Positions 7,597 through 15,365 of a stretch of DNA of 21,978 nt are shown here, in pieces. Under the pieces are notes generated by a model. The model was not told the DNA's origin. It saw only the letters and a program-made list of their open reading frames with translations, and made no database searches. Within the stretch, counting starts at the first letter, position 1. Each line of letters opens with the position of its first letter. This DNA comes from an uncultured Spirochaetales bacterium (GTDB lineage Bacteria; Spirochaetota; Spirochaetia; Sphaerochaetales; Sphaerochaetaceae): contig CASEZU010000159.1 in NCBI GenBank assembly GCA_949292445.1, positions 1 to 21,978 of the forward strand. The letters are read 5' to 3'. The position numbers and the translations under genes are program-made.

Positions 7597-7621
7597 GATG
7601 CCCGGGTACTCCCCGGGCATC
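7597..7621 (+). terminator. Intercistronic hairpin after the first binding-protein gene
   Basis: GATGCCCGGG (7597-7606) and CCCGGGCATC (7612-7621) form a perfect 10-bp GC-rich stem with a TACTC loop. No T-run follows, and the next Shine-Dalgarno begins 8 bases on. This is more likely an mRNA-stabilising or partial-attenuation hairpin that raises binding-protein output over the permeases, as between malE and malF, than a full terminator. Confidence 0.7.
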
Positions 7622-7640
7622 ATGCCATAAGGAGGTCCAT

Positions 7641-8564
7641 GTGGGAAGGAAAGGTTACAGCATTGAGCGCAAGCAGGCCAGATGGGGACTTGTATTCACG
7701 ATACCCTGTCTGATCTTCTTCGCTGTCTTCAGCTTCTATCCGATCATAAACGCGTTCTTCACATCACTCACCAACAGGCGGGCGATCTCAAGGACAAGTG
7801 AGTTCGTCGGACTTGAGAACTACATCTATATCTTCACAAAGGACAACGGAGGGTTCCCGCTCTCCAACTCGATCAGGGCCACCCTGATATTCACGGTCGG
7901 AACATTCATTCCGATGATAGTCGCGTCCCTTATCATCGCGACATTCCTCATGCAGCTCAGGAAGGACAAATACCGCGGTTTCTTCCAGCTCATGTACTAT
8001 ACGCCTGCGGTTCTCTCATCGGTAGTCGCTGCATCGATCTGGATGATCATCTTCGATCCGCGCGGACTGATGAACCAGATATCGAACTTCGTAATGCACA
8101 CATCAGGCGTCGATTACAACTGGCTCGTCGATTCGACGATGCTCCAGATATCGACAATGATGATCTATTTCTGGAAATACATAGGATATTTCGTCATTCT
8201 GTTCATCACCGGCCTCGCGTCGATTCCCAATACGATCTATGAGGCCGCGACAGTTGACGGTTCATCCAGATGGCATACGTTCTGGAAGATAACGCTTCCT
8301 CTTCTGAAGCCGACTACGGCGATGGTCTCCATCATGGCGATGCTCCAGTGTCTCAAGACATTCAGCACGCAGTACATGCTTCATCAGGGCGGCTCCTCAA
8401 GGTTCCCGATAGATGTTATCACGATGAATATCTACTTCACAGGTATCAGGAACGGCCGTCTCGGAAGGGCGAGCGCCATGTCCATCGTTCTCTTCCTGAT
8501 AATGCTCATCTTCACATACATCCAGCTCAGGCTCACACGCTCGAGTGAGGACGTCGAGTACTAG
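7641..8564 (+). CDS. ABC sugar transporter permease 1 (MalF/UgpA type)
   Basis: Inner-membrane subunit of the carbohydrate importer. The 307-residue product has six hydrophobic segments; the first is about residues 16-37 (FTIPCLIFFAVFSFYPIINA), as in the MalF/UgpA group. The cytoplasmic EAA loop that docks the ATPase is EAATVDGSSRWHTFWKITLP (from E201). The start is GTG at 7641, set by AAGGAGGT ending 4 nt upstream; the ATG two bases earlier is out of frame and closes quickly. It partners with the next gene to make the heterodimeric channel; no ATPase is encoded in the operon, so a shared MsmX/UgpC-type ATPase elsewhere is expected. Confidence 0.93.
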   Translation: MGRKGYSIERKQARWGLVFTIPCLIFFAVFSFYPIINAFFTSLTNRRAISRTSEFVGLENYIYIFTKDNGGFPLSNSIRATLIFTVGTFIPMIVASLIIATFLMQLRKDKYRGFFQLMYYTPAVLSSVVAASIWMIIFDPRGLMNQISNFVMHTSGVDYNWLVDSTMLQISTMMIYFWKYIGYFVILFITGLASIPNTIYEAATVDGSSRWHTFWKITLPLLKPTTAMVSIMAMLQCLKTFSTQYMLHQGGSSRFPIDVITMNIYFTGIRNGRLGRASAMSIVLFLIMLIFTYIQLRLTRSSEDVEY

Positions 8565-8574
8565 GGGAGGGCGT

Positions 8575-9450
8575 ATGAACAAGTTTGTAGGAAAAGTTAC
8601 AGTCGTGGAGGTCCTCATATGGGTTCTCCTAATTGCCGTGCTCCTCTTCACGATCGTGCCGATTCTGTTCATGATCGTGGCCTCGTTCATGGATGCTAAG
8701 CAGATTCTGGCGATGCCTTTCTCCTGGATACCGTCGAGCGATTACTTCACATCAGCCGACAGAACGTATTTCACGAATTTCTACCGTGCGATCATGGGAA
8801 ACAATGATAACCCGACGTTCTTCAGGAATCTGCTCAATTCACTCATTGTCGCGATAACGGACAGTGTCACCACGGTCTTCCTCGCCTCCCTTTGCGGGTA
8901 TGGCCTTGCGAAGTTCCGGTTCAGAGGACGCAATTTCATCTTCCTAGCGATCATGTCGACGATGATGATTCCTTTTGAAGCGATCATGATCCCTCTCTAC
9001 ATGGTTGTTTCCGGAATGGATATGATCAACACATACCGCGGACTCATCATTCCGTTCATGGTATCCGCCTTCGGAGTTTTCCAGATGAGGCAGTATCTTC
9101 TGACCTTCCCGTCGGAATACCTCGATGCCGCGAGGGTGGACGGGCTTTCCGAGCCGAAGATCTACGCGAAGATCGTCCTTCCGAACTCCAAGCCGGTTAT
9201 AGCCACGCTGGGAATCCTCTCGTTCCGCAACCAGTGGGACAACCTCCTCTGGCCGCTGCTCGTGGCCCAGAGCGAGACGATGAAGACGATCCCGCAGTAC
9301 ATAACGAAGTTCAGCGAGGAGAAGATGACGGATGAGGGAGCGATGATGGCCTGTGCTTTCCTCGCCTCGATCCCGATGTTCATCCTCTTCTTCACCCTGT
9401 CGCGCTACTTCCTTGGCGGTGCAGCTGTCTATGATTCGCGTAAGGGCTGA
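8575..9450 (+). CDS. ABC sugar transporter permease 2 (MalG/UgpE type)
   Basis: Second membrane subunit of the importer, 291 residues with six hydrophobic segments, the first near residues 11-33. The EAA-type loop reads DAARVDGLSEPKIYAKIVLP (from D184), and the C-terminal end RYFLGGAAVYDSRKG is the conserved tail of MalG-like permeases. I place the start at the ATG 8575 because GGGGAGGG ends 4 nt upstream; an in-frame ATG at 8545 would lie inside the upstream permease gene and lacks such a site. It begins 10 nt after permease 1 ends and overlaps the following lipoprotein gene, so the four genes are surely cotranscribed. Confidence 0.93.
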   Translation: MNKFVGKVTVVEVLIWVLLIAVLLFTIVPILFMIVASFMDAKQILAMPFSWIPSSDYFTSADRTYFTNFYRAIMGNNDNPTFFRNLLNSLIVAITDSVTTVFLASLCGYGLAKFRFRGRNFIFLAIMSTMMIPFEAIMIPLYMVVSGMDMINTYRGLIIPFMVSAFGVFQMRQYLLTFPSEYLDAARVDGLSEPKIYAKIVLPNSKPVIATLGILSFRNQWDNLLWPLLVAQSETMKTIPQYITKFSEEKMTDEGAMMACAFLASIPMFILFFTLSRYFLGGAAVYDSRKG

Positions 9451-10711
9451 GGTGTTCTTATCTCTTATTGCCATTGTACTGGTCCTTCTCTCTTCCTGCG
9501 GCGGAGGGAAGGACTTTGCCGTGACTGTGGAGTACTGGACGCATGAAGACAGTGCCCGCAAGGCACTGGAGGAACGCCTCATAGCGGAATTCGAGAAGGA
9601 GAATCCCGGCATAGATGTCATAAGGACAGAGTATGGTTCGGCAGAGCTCCTGGAAATGATAAACGCCGCCTTTGATGCAGGGGAAGGTCCCGATCTCTTC
9701 AATCTTCCATCCGAGGAGATATCATCACTGCTGGGTTCCGGCAAGCTCGCCAGGCTTGATGCCGCTTCTGCCGGCTACGAGTCTGTCTCTGCACTTGAGG
9801 AGGCCTATGCTGACGGTTCGTTCGATGCGGTGACGTCAGACGGTGATATCTATGGACTGCCGCTTGAGTACACCAACTGGTGCCTCTATGTGAACCGGCG
9901 CCTTTTTGAGGAGAACGGGCTTGATCCCGATTCCCCGCCATCCACATGGGAGGAGGTCGTGGAATACTCTGAGATTCTCTCGGAGCGCGACGGCGGCATC
10001 CTTCTTGAGCGCGGCTTCGATTTCCGCTATCCCTATTATCTATCTTTCTTTGTCCCCATGGTACGCCAGCTTGGCGGTGACCTGTTCGGTCCAGATGGCA
10101 GCGCGATATATTCCGATGAGGCGTGGGAGAAGGCGCTTCTCTTCATGAAGAAGTGGGGTCCACTGGGAAGGAATCTCGGCTCTCCCACTTATATCAATGC
10201 ACGTACGCTCTTCAATTCTGAGGAAATAGCGATGTGTCTTTCCGGACTTTATCAGGAGAGCAGGATGGCGGGGCAGAACCCTGAGTTCTTCTCTTCCGGG
10301 GATTGGATGGTCGCTCCGTTTCCAGTATTCTCGGAAGCTGTCTCTGATGAAGCCGCATCATATTACTTCCATTATTTCCTCGTGAACGGGGCCTCTTCCG
10401 ATGATGTATGTGCCGCGGCGTGGAAGCTGGCGGGGTATTTTGCGGCTCATGCCGCGGAGTATCTGGATGAGATAGGGCTCGTGATGCCTCTCTTGTCCAT
10501 CCTCTCATCAGATCTTCTTGCCTCAAAGCCCTATGCTGACGTTTTCATGTCGGATATAGGACGGAGCCGCGAGGTCTATTCCGGACAGCATGCTGCTGAG
10601 ATACAGCGTCTGATCGGGGAGGCTGTAGAGTCCGTCATGCTCTACTCAGTCCCCGCGGAGAAAGCCGTGCAGGCACTCAGGTCCTCAGTTGAGGAGCTGC
10701 TGTCACAGTGA
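9431..10711 (+). CDS. ABC transporter sugar-binding lipoprotein, second copy
   Basis: Close paralogue of the binding protein at the head of the operon. Shared blocks include VEYWTHEDSARKALEERLIA, GLPLEYTNWCLYVNRRLF, FRYPYYLSFFVPMVRQLGG, NLGSPTYINARTLF and PEFFSSGDWMVAPFPVF. Unlike the first copy it has a lipobox, LLSSC, with C23 the likely lipidated residue, so it should be membrane-anchored. From ATG 9431 the n-region is MIRVRAE (two Arg), typical of a signal peptide, and the gene overlaps the permease by 20 nt. A GTG at 9452, 5 nt after AAGGG, is an alternative start but would leave no positive charge. The 3' end overlaps the convergent response-regulator gene by 9 bases. About 426 residues. 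It may serve the same permeases with another affinity or ligand, or act as a sensor. Confidence 0.9.
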   Translation: MIRVRAEVFLSLIAIVLVLLSSCGGGKDFAVTVEYWTHEDSARKALEERLIAEFEKENPGIDVIRTEYGSAELLEMINAAFDAGEGPDLFNLPSEEISSLLGSGKLARLDAASAGYESVSALEEAYADGSFDAVTSDGDIYGLPLEYTNWCLYVNRRLFEENGLDPDSPPSTWEEVVEYSEILSERDGGILLERGFDFRYPYYLSFFVPMVRQLGGDLFGPDGSAIYSDEAWEKALLFMKKWGPLGRNLGSPTYINARTLFNSEEIAMCLSGLYQESRMAGQNPEFFSSGDWMVAPFPVFSEAVSDEAASYYFHYFLVNGASSDDVCAAAWKLAGYFAAHAAEYLDEIGLVMPLLSILSSDLLASKPYADVFMSDIGRSREVYSGQHAAEIQRLIGEAVESVMLYSVPAEKAVQALRSSVEELLSQ

Positions 10712-11452
10712 GTTCCTGTACTCTGTCGGCGTCATGCCGATGAAGCGCCTGAATATCTTCGTGAAGTATCCTGGAGTAGGGAATCCGGTTTCTGCGGCAA
10801 TTTCCGAGATATTGAGGTTCGTATCGCGCAGAAGCGGCAGGGACTTGTTTATCCTTACGATATTTAGATACTGGAGGAAGTTCATCCCTGTCTCATCCCT
10901 GAATAGCGTGGATATGTAGTTTTCCGAAACATGGGCCGCTGCCGCTATGTCCTGCAGTCCGATACCCTCCGCGTAGTTCTCCGCAATGAAATCAACAGCC
11001 ATCCTTATCGTATGATTGCTTATCCTGTCAGGCAATGCTATGCCGTCTGCGGTCCCTACTATCTCCTTGCCGCTCTTCTCTTCCTCGAGGATCATGTCGC
11101 GCAGTTTTGTGAGCGACGCGATGAGCTCATCTGAATCGACGGGTTTCTGCAGGTAGTCGAAGACACCGAGCCTGATGGCTTTCTGCATGTATTTGAAATC
11201 TGTATAGCCGGAGAGGATGATTCCATGCTCCGCAGAGGCATCTGCGAGCATGTCCAGCCCGGATTTGCCGGGAAGCCTTATGTCCGTGACTACGATATCC
11301 GGTTCGAGGCCGCGGATGAGGCGCTCACCCTCAAGTCCGTTTCCCGCTGTCCCTCTGACCTCAAGCCCGAGCTCAGCCCATGGTATGGTGAGTACAAGCT
11401 CATCAAGTATCAGCGACTCATCCTCGACGATAACAACTCCAAGGCTTCTCAT
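10703..11452 (-). CDS. YesN-like response regulator (receiver plus AraC-type HTH)
   Basis: Cytoplasmic DNA-binding regulator, 249 residues. The N-terminal receiver has the acidic pair E10/D11, phosphoacceptor D57 in VVTDIRLPG, S81 in ILSGYTD, and K103 in LQKPVD. After a linker (about 120-145) the C-terminal 100 residues are an AraC-type double helix-turn-helix: GLQDIAAAAHVSENYISTLF and ISEIAAETGFPTPGYFTKIF, ending GMTPTEYRNSL. This layout is the YesN type, known to pair with YesM-type kinases and to switch carbohydrate-uptake genes. The ATG overlaps the stop of the YesM-like kinase gene (ATGA), indicating translational coupling. The adjoining, convergent ABC operon is its likely target. It lacks the long central region of full-size YesN, so it is the compact form. 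Confidence 0.95.
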   Translation of the reverse strand: MRSLGVVIVEDESLILDELVLTIPWAELGLEVRGTAGNGLEGERLIRGLEPDIVVTDIRLPGKSGLDMLADASAEHGIILSGYTDFKYMQKAIRLGVFDYLQKPVDSDELIASLTKLRDMILEEEKSGKEIVGTADGIALPDRISNHTIRMAVDFIAENYAEGIGLQDIAAAAHVSENYISTLFRDETGMNFLQYLNIVRINKSLPLLRDTNLNISEIAAETGFPTPGYFTKIFRRFIGMTPTEYRNSL

Positions 11453-13131
11453 TTATCCTCCATGCTGTATGGAAGTCTGATGGTGACTTCCGTTCCTTTC
11501 CCTTTCTCCGAACGGACAGAGAACGAGAAGCTGTCGCCATACCTGAGCTCCAGCCTTCTCTTTATATTATAGAGCCCCGTATGTCCCTGCTTTTCAAGCT
11601 GTGCCAGATCGGAGGGCGGATCGAAGCCGACTCCATTGTCCACCACCGAGACGCACAGCCTGTCATTCTCTCTGGACACGGAGATGACCAGCCTCCAGTC
11701 CCCGGTCTTTCCTTCCAGCCCGTGCTGCACGGCATTTTCCGCAAGAGGCTGGATCATCAGGCGCGGAACGATTGCCTCATAAAGCTCCTCAGGGCAGGTT
11801 ATCGTATAGTTCATACGCTCACCGAAGCGTATTTTCTGAATCATCAGATAGCTTTCCGCGAGCTCCAGGGATTCCTTTATCGTGGCATCGGATGCATGGT
11901 TGTCGATGCTGTAACGGAGCAGTTTCCCCAGCTTCACTGCGATCGTGTATATCTCATTCTCGCCATGAAGCCTCGCCAGTGCCTTTATCGTGGAGAGCGT
12001 GTTGAAGAGGAAATGGGGATTGAGCTGGCTCTCCAGCGCCTTCCTCTCAGCCTCGGCGGCTTTTGCTTCCTCCTCCCTCTGTCTTGCCACAAGTGTCTCG
12101 ATGCGGCGCACCATGATGTTGAATGCGATTGAGAGCCTGTCGAATTCGTAGATGCCTGTCTCTTCCAGCTTGGTAGTGAAGTCTCCGCGCTCAAAGCGCT
12201 TCATTCCCGAGCTGATCATCGAGAATCTCCTTGAGATCGAGCGGGAGAAGATCAGGGTCAGGAGAAGTGATACCGCGATACCGGCGGCAAGACTCAGGAA
12301 GAGGTAGAGCATCGTGGTCTTCAGGCTGTTTTCCGCAGTCCCTGTATTGACTATTCCCGCAAGCACCAGATCTGTTCCTGCAATTGGTCTGACAGCAAGG
12401 TTCTCCGTCTCCTGCAAGGACGGAAAGGAAGAGAAGGGGCCATAGCTCTGGGTGTGAAGCAGGGAATATGCCTGATACACCTCTCCGTCCAGCAGTACCA
12501 TGTCGGAGAAGAAGCCCCCCCCTTCCAGCATCTCTGTGACAGCCTCTGTATATACATCGATGATTGCGAAGCCGAGATCCCCGATGCGCCTCAGTACGGT
12601 GAATGCTATCTGCCTTCCGTTTTCCGTCCTGTGGTCGGCTATCGAGATGAACCACTGCTTGTCCTTGTATGCGCTGCGCTCCGCGATGGAGAGCACATTC
12701 GTCTCATCCCACACGTTGCTGTGGGTCCTGATGTCGTACTTTTCAGGGAATGTGTGAGTTGATATCCTCACGGCCCCGTCTGAAGAGACCAGTGCCAGTG
12801 AGGCGCGGTATGTGTCTCCGGACATTATAGAGTAGAGCGCCGAGTATATCGCCCGGGCCTCATCGCCCTGGGGCTGGACACCTGATGCAAGCGCTTTCCT
12901 CACGTTCTCATTTGTCGAGACAAGATAGGATTTATGCCTGTACTCCTCTGCAATATCCTCTATGTGCTGGGCATCGGTCTCGATCAGAAGCTCCGCCTGT
13001 TCATCCAGCACCCGCTGCAGCGTTCTCTCGCCGGAGATCAGGTAGAAGGAGATGAAGATCACGAACGGCACCAGCATGACTGTAAGGAAATAGATGCTCA
13101 GGCGCCCGGAAAGCGTTGGATGGCGTCTCAT
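11449..13131 (-). CDS. YesM-like sensor histidine kinase
   Basis: Inner-membrane kinase of 560 residues. TM1 spans about 11-34; an extracytoplasmic Cache-like sensor domain runs to about 270; TM2 is about 272-296, followed by a HAMP linker (SRSISRRFSMISSGMKRFER) and a coiled-coil-like EEEAKAAEAERKALE. The HisKA_7TM-unrelated His_kinase domain has the invariant QLNPHFLFNTL with phosphoacceptor H373, an N box ENAVQHGLE (about 464-472), G1 box VVDNGVGFD (about 495-503) and G2 box GHTGLYNIKRRL. These are the marks of the YesM (LytS-like) class. It is sandwiched with 4-nt overlaps between an AgrC-like kinase gene upstream and the YesN-like regulator gene downstream. By family, it likely senses a sugar or a binding protein outside the membrane; the ligand is unknown. 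Confidence 0.94.
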   Translation of the reverse strand: MRRHPTLSGRLSIYFLTVMLVPFVIFISFYLISGERTLQRVLDEQAELLIETDAQHIEDIAEEYRHKSYLVSTNENVRKALASGVQPQGDEARAIYSALYSIMSGDTYRASLALVSSDGAVRISTHTFPEKYDIRTHSNVWDETNVLSIAERSAYKDKQWFISIADHRTENGRQIAFTVLRRIGDLGFAIIDVYTEAVTEMLEGGGFFSDMVLLDGEVYQAYSLLHTQSYGPFSSFPSLQETENLAVRPIAGTDLVLAGIVNTGTAENSLKTTMLYLFLSLAAGIAVSLLLTLIFSRSISRRFSMISSGMKRFERGDFTTKLEETGIYEFDRLSIAFNIMVRRIETLVARQREEEAKAAEAERKALESQLNPHFLFNTLSTIKALARLHGENEIYTIAVKLGKLLRYSIDNHASDATIKESLELAESYLMIQKIRFGERMNYTITCPEELYEAIVPRLMIQPLAENAVQHGLEGKTGDWRLVISVSRENDRLCVSVVDNGVGFDPPSDLAQLEKQGHTGLYNIKRRLELRYGDSFSFSVRSEKGKGTEVTIRLPYSMEDK

Positions 13132-14381
13132 TTCCTCGTCGGGACCTCCGCATAGACGCGGAAGACGCCGTCCTCCGCGCTTATCTCTATCTTTCCTCCC
13201 ATGCGCTGCACGGCTTCCTCTATGTTCTTTATTCCCAGCCCGTGGTTCTTTTTGTCGTCCTTCGAGGAGATGAATGACCCGTCTTCTCTTTTCTCTATCT
13301 TCCGTTCGAATCTGTTCGTGACTGAGAAGAGAAGTCTGTCATCATCCTCAAGCAGCTCAAGCATTATCTTCCGGTCTGGGGGGCGTGCCTCGATCGCATT
13401 GTCCAGGGAGTTAGCGATCAGCGTGCAGAGATCTGTCTCGTCTATTTCCAGTTTGGATATCACATCGGCTTTTATGACGAGATCGATGCCTTCTGCTGCG
13501 GCCTTCTGGCATTTGAAATTGAGTATTGCGTTGATGAGGGTGTTGGGCGTGTACTGTTTTGTCAGCTCTGAAAACCTTGTCCCTATCTCCTTCAGATAGC
13601 TTATTGCCTTCTCATTCTCGCCAAGGTCGAGGTATGTGGCGATTACGGTCAGATGATTCATCAGATCATGCTTGATCTTCCTTATTTCCTGCTGCTGCGC
13701 TTCGATGCTCTGATAATACTCGCCTCTTGCTCTCAGCTTTGAGTTCTCCTCCGAGAGCTTTGCGCTCCTTCCCATCTGATAGAGAAGAGGGAAAATACAG
13801 GTGGATGCGGCGATTGCGAAGAATGTGAGAAGCTGCAGCAGGAGAAGGTTTGACGGCGGGCTGACAACCAGTGTCAGGACAAGCACGGACGGCGCGAGGG
13901 CGATGAATGTCGCGTAATTCCACATTCTGGCAGTGAATGACTCCAGAAGCATACTGTCCGAAACCTGCCTGAAGTACGCCTTGAAGATGCTGAAGTAGAG
14001 GAAGGCGAGGGAGATCAGCAGCACTGCCACTATCGTGCTGAGCCATACCGGTATGTCGGTGTGTGAGATCCTCTGTATCCACCATGCGGAGAGATAGGAC
14101 CATGAGCCTATTATTGAGAAGAATATCACGGAGAATGCGGCGGCCTTTTCCTTCTTTTCCCTGTAGAAGGCGAAGATATAGATCACGAATGCGACAAATG
14201 AGAGGTTGTATGTCTGCACGAAGTTGGGGATGATCGGGAAAAGACAGATGATATACAGCAGCACTGTCCTCATCACTGCTGCTGCCGCTGATTGTGACCG
14301 CGGGGTGAGAAACGCCGGAATCGCAGTGCTTATGTTCCATGCGAGTATGAGTGAGAGAATGAGATGAAGTACCGCGGTCAT
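13128..14381 (-). CDS. AgrC/ComD-like GHKL histidine kinase
   Basis: Multi-pass membrane kinase, 417 residues. About seven hydrophobic segments fill residues 1-205, with very short loops and no large sensor domain. A coiled-coil-like stretch (SAKLSEENSKLRARGEYYQS) leads to the dimerisation helix EIRKIKHDLMNHLTVIATYL, with H238 the likely phosphoacceptor; HD..NHL is the AgrC/ComD pattern. The ATPase part follows with N box LIANSLDNAIEA (about 320-331) and G box NHGLGIKNIEEAV (about 377-389). AgrC-type kinases usually detect secreted peptides and pair with LytTR regulators; here neither a LytTR gene nor an AgrBD-like gene is seen. Instead it overlaps the YesM-like kinase gene by 4 nt. No Shine-Dalgarno is present before the ATG, but a promoter-like element ends 6 nt upstream. 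Ligand and partner are unknown. Confidence 0.88.
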   Translation of the reverse strand: MTAVLHLILSLILAWNISTAIPAFLTPRSQSAAAAVMRTVLLYIICLFPIIPNFVQTYNLSFVAFVIYIFAFYREKKEKAAAFSVIFFSIIGSWSYLSAWWIQRISHTDIPVWLSTIVAVLLISLAFLYFSIFKAYFRQVSDSMLLESFTARMWNYATFIALAPSVLVLTLVVSPPSNLLLLQLLTFFAIAASTCIFPLLYQMGRSAKLSEENSKLRARGEYYQSIEAQQQEIRKIKHDLMNHLTVIATYLDLGENEKAISYLKEIGTRFSELTKQYTPNTLINAILNFKCQKAAAEGIDLVIKADVISKLEIDETDLCTLIANSLDNAIEARPPDRKIMLELLEDDDRLLFSVTNRFERKIEKREDGSFISSKDDKKNHGLGIKNIEEAVQRMGGKIEISAEDGVFRVYAEVPTRK

Positions 14382-14416
14382 GTAACGATGATACCATCAT
14401 GGGGCTCTGTTTTCCA
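14382..14416 (-). promoter_or_regulatory. Candidate leaderless promoter with palindrome, kinase operon
   Basis: Read on the minus strand: TGGAAA (14411-14416), 17 bases, TATCAT (14388-14393), 6 bases, then the kinase ATG at 14381. Transcription would start at or next to the A of the ATG. The perfect inverted repeat ATGAT-ACC-ATCAT (14388-14400) covers the -10 and could be an operator for autoregulation. Confidence 0.45.
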
Positions 14417-14436
14417 TATGCGCCGTCTTCACGCCC

Positions 14437-14465
14437 TTGAATGAGCAGTGCTGCTGTTCTATCCT
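14437..14465 (+). promoter_or_regulatory. Candidate leaderless promoter of panE
   Basis: TTGAAT (14437-14442), 17 bases, TATCCT (14460-14465), 6 bases, then ATG at 14472. There is no Shine-Dalgarno. The spacing to the ATG is the same as for the divergent kinase gene, 90 bases away. Confidence 0.45.
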
Positions 14466-14471
14466 TTCCCT

Positions 14472-15365
14472 ATGAAAGTCAGAATAGTCGGAGCTGGCGC
14501 GGTGGGATCGGTCGTCGGCTGGAAACTGAGGGAAAAAGCCTCCGTCGCCTTCATTGTCGACGATGAGAGGAAAAGAAGATATTCGGAAGGCATTGTCATC
14601 AACGGGGAGCGTATTGTCTTCTCACTTCTCACCCCGGAAGAGGCCGATACGGCGGATCTCGTGATCTTCGCGGTGAAGAACATGCAGCTGGAGGCGGCAA
14701 TAGCCGAGGCTTCTCCGTTTATCGGAGACAATACCGTCGTGATGCCCCTTCTCAACGGGATAGATGCGGAGGAGAAGCTGGAGGAGGCGTTCGGCAGGGA
14801 GAAGGTGCTTTATGCCTTCATCACCGACCTTTCATCTGTGCATGACGGGACTGAGACGACATGTTTCTCCGACGGCGGTACAATTGTCTTCGGGGAGAAG
14901 GACAATTCCCGCACCACGCGTCTTGAGGCTATCGCCGGGCTTTTTGCCGGCTGCTCCCAGAAATACATCATTCCGGAGGATATTCTCCACGAGAAGTGGT
15001 GGAAATTCATGCTCAACACATGCTTCAACACGCTTTCGGCAATCCTCATTGCGGATTATGCCGCGATATCCGGGAATACGGATTTCATCAGGGCTGTGAG
15101 GCTCGTTGCCCGCGAGGTGCAGAGAGTCGGCAGTGCAGAGGGCGTGGTGCTGACGCAGGAGGATATTGAGGAGATGATAAGGCGTGTCACCGCCCTCCGC
15201 GATCACGGCAAGACATCGATGCTGCAGGATATGCTTGCAGGCAGGGAGACGGAGAATAGGTATTTCGCCGGTGCGGTATCAAGGCTCGGCCGGAAGCACT
15301 CTGTTCCCACGCCGCTTTCAGATTTCATCTCGATTCTTCTTGAGGCCAAGCGGAAATGCCTCTGA
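14472..15365 (+). CDS. panE: Ketopantoate reductase (2-dehydropantoate 2-reductase)
   Basis: Cytoplasmic NADPH-dependent enzyme that reduces ketopantoate to pantoate in pantothenate/CoA synthesis. 297 residues from ATG 14472, the family's usual length. The Rossmann motif is VGAGAVGSVVG (about 6-16); further blocks are FAVKNMQLE, PLLNGID, HEKWWKFMLNTCFNTLSAI (catalytic Lys region), SMLQDMLAGRETE and GAVSRLGRKHSVPTP. An in-frame GTG at 14448 would add eight residues before the nucleotide-binding strand; I prefer the ATG because it fits the Rossmann start and the promoter spacing. Its end overlaps the next gene by 10 nt. No other pantothenate gene is near. PanE-like reductases of other specificity exist, so the substrate is probable, not sure. 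Confidence 0.87.
   Translation: MKVRIVGAGAVGSVVGWKLREKASVAFIVDDERKRRYSEGIVINGERIVFSLLTPEEADTADLVIFAVKNMQLEAAIAEASPFIGDNTVVMPLLNGIDAEEKLEEAFGREKVLYAFITDLSSVHDGTETTCFSDGGTIVFGEKDNSRTTRLEAIAGLFAGCSQKYIIPEDILHEKWWKFMLNTCFNTLSAILIADYAAISGNTDFIRAVRLVAREVQRVGSAEGVVLTQEDIEEMIRRVTALRDHGKTSMLQDMLAGRETENRYFAGAVSRLGRKHSVPTPLSDFISILLEAKRKCL

Noticed and set aside
8545..8574. Upstream ATG for permease 2
   Set aside because: It lies in the upstream permease gene and lacks a ribosome site; ATG 8575 has GGGGAGGG at the right distance.
9353..9430. Longer N-terminus for the second binding protein
   Set aside because: The first 26 residues would be Ser/Arg-rich and bury the lipoprotein signal peptide; ATG 9431 gives a normal signal peptide with lipobox.
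8944..9744. 266-residue open frame on the minus strand
   Set aside because: Covers permease 2 and the start of the second binding protein on the other strand; no domain, His/Arg-rich shadow.
14382..14471. Peptide pheromone gene (AgrD/ComC-like) next to the AgrC-like kinase
   Set aside because: The region is only 90 bases, no small ORF with a ribosome site is present, and both sides are occupied by known genes.
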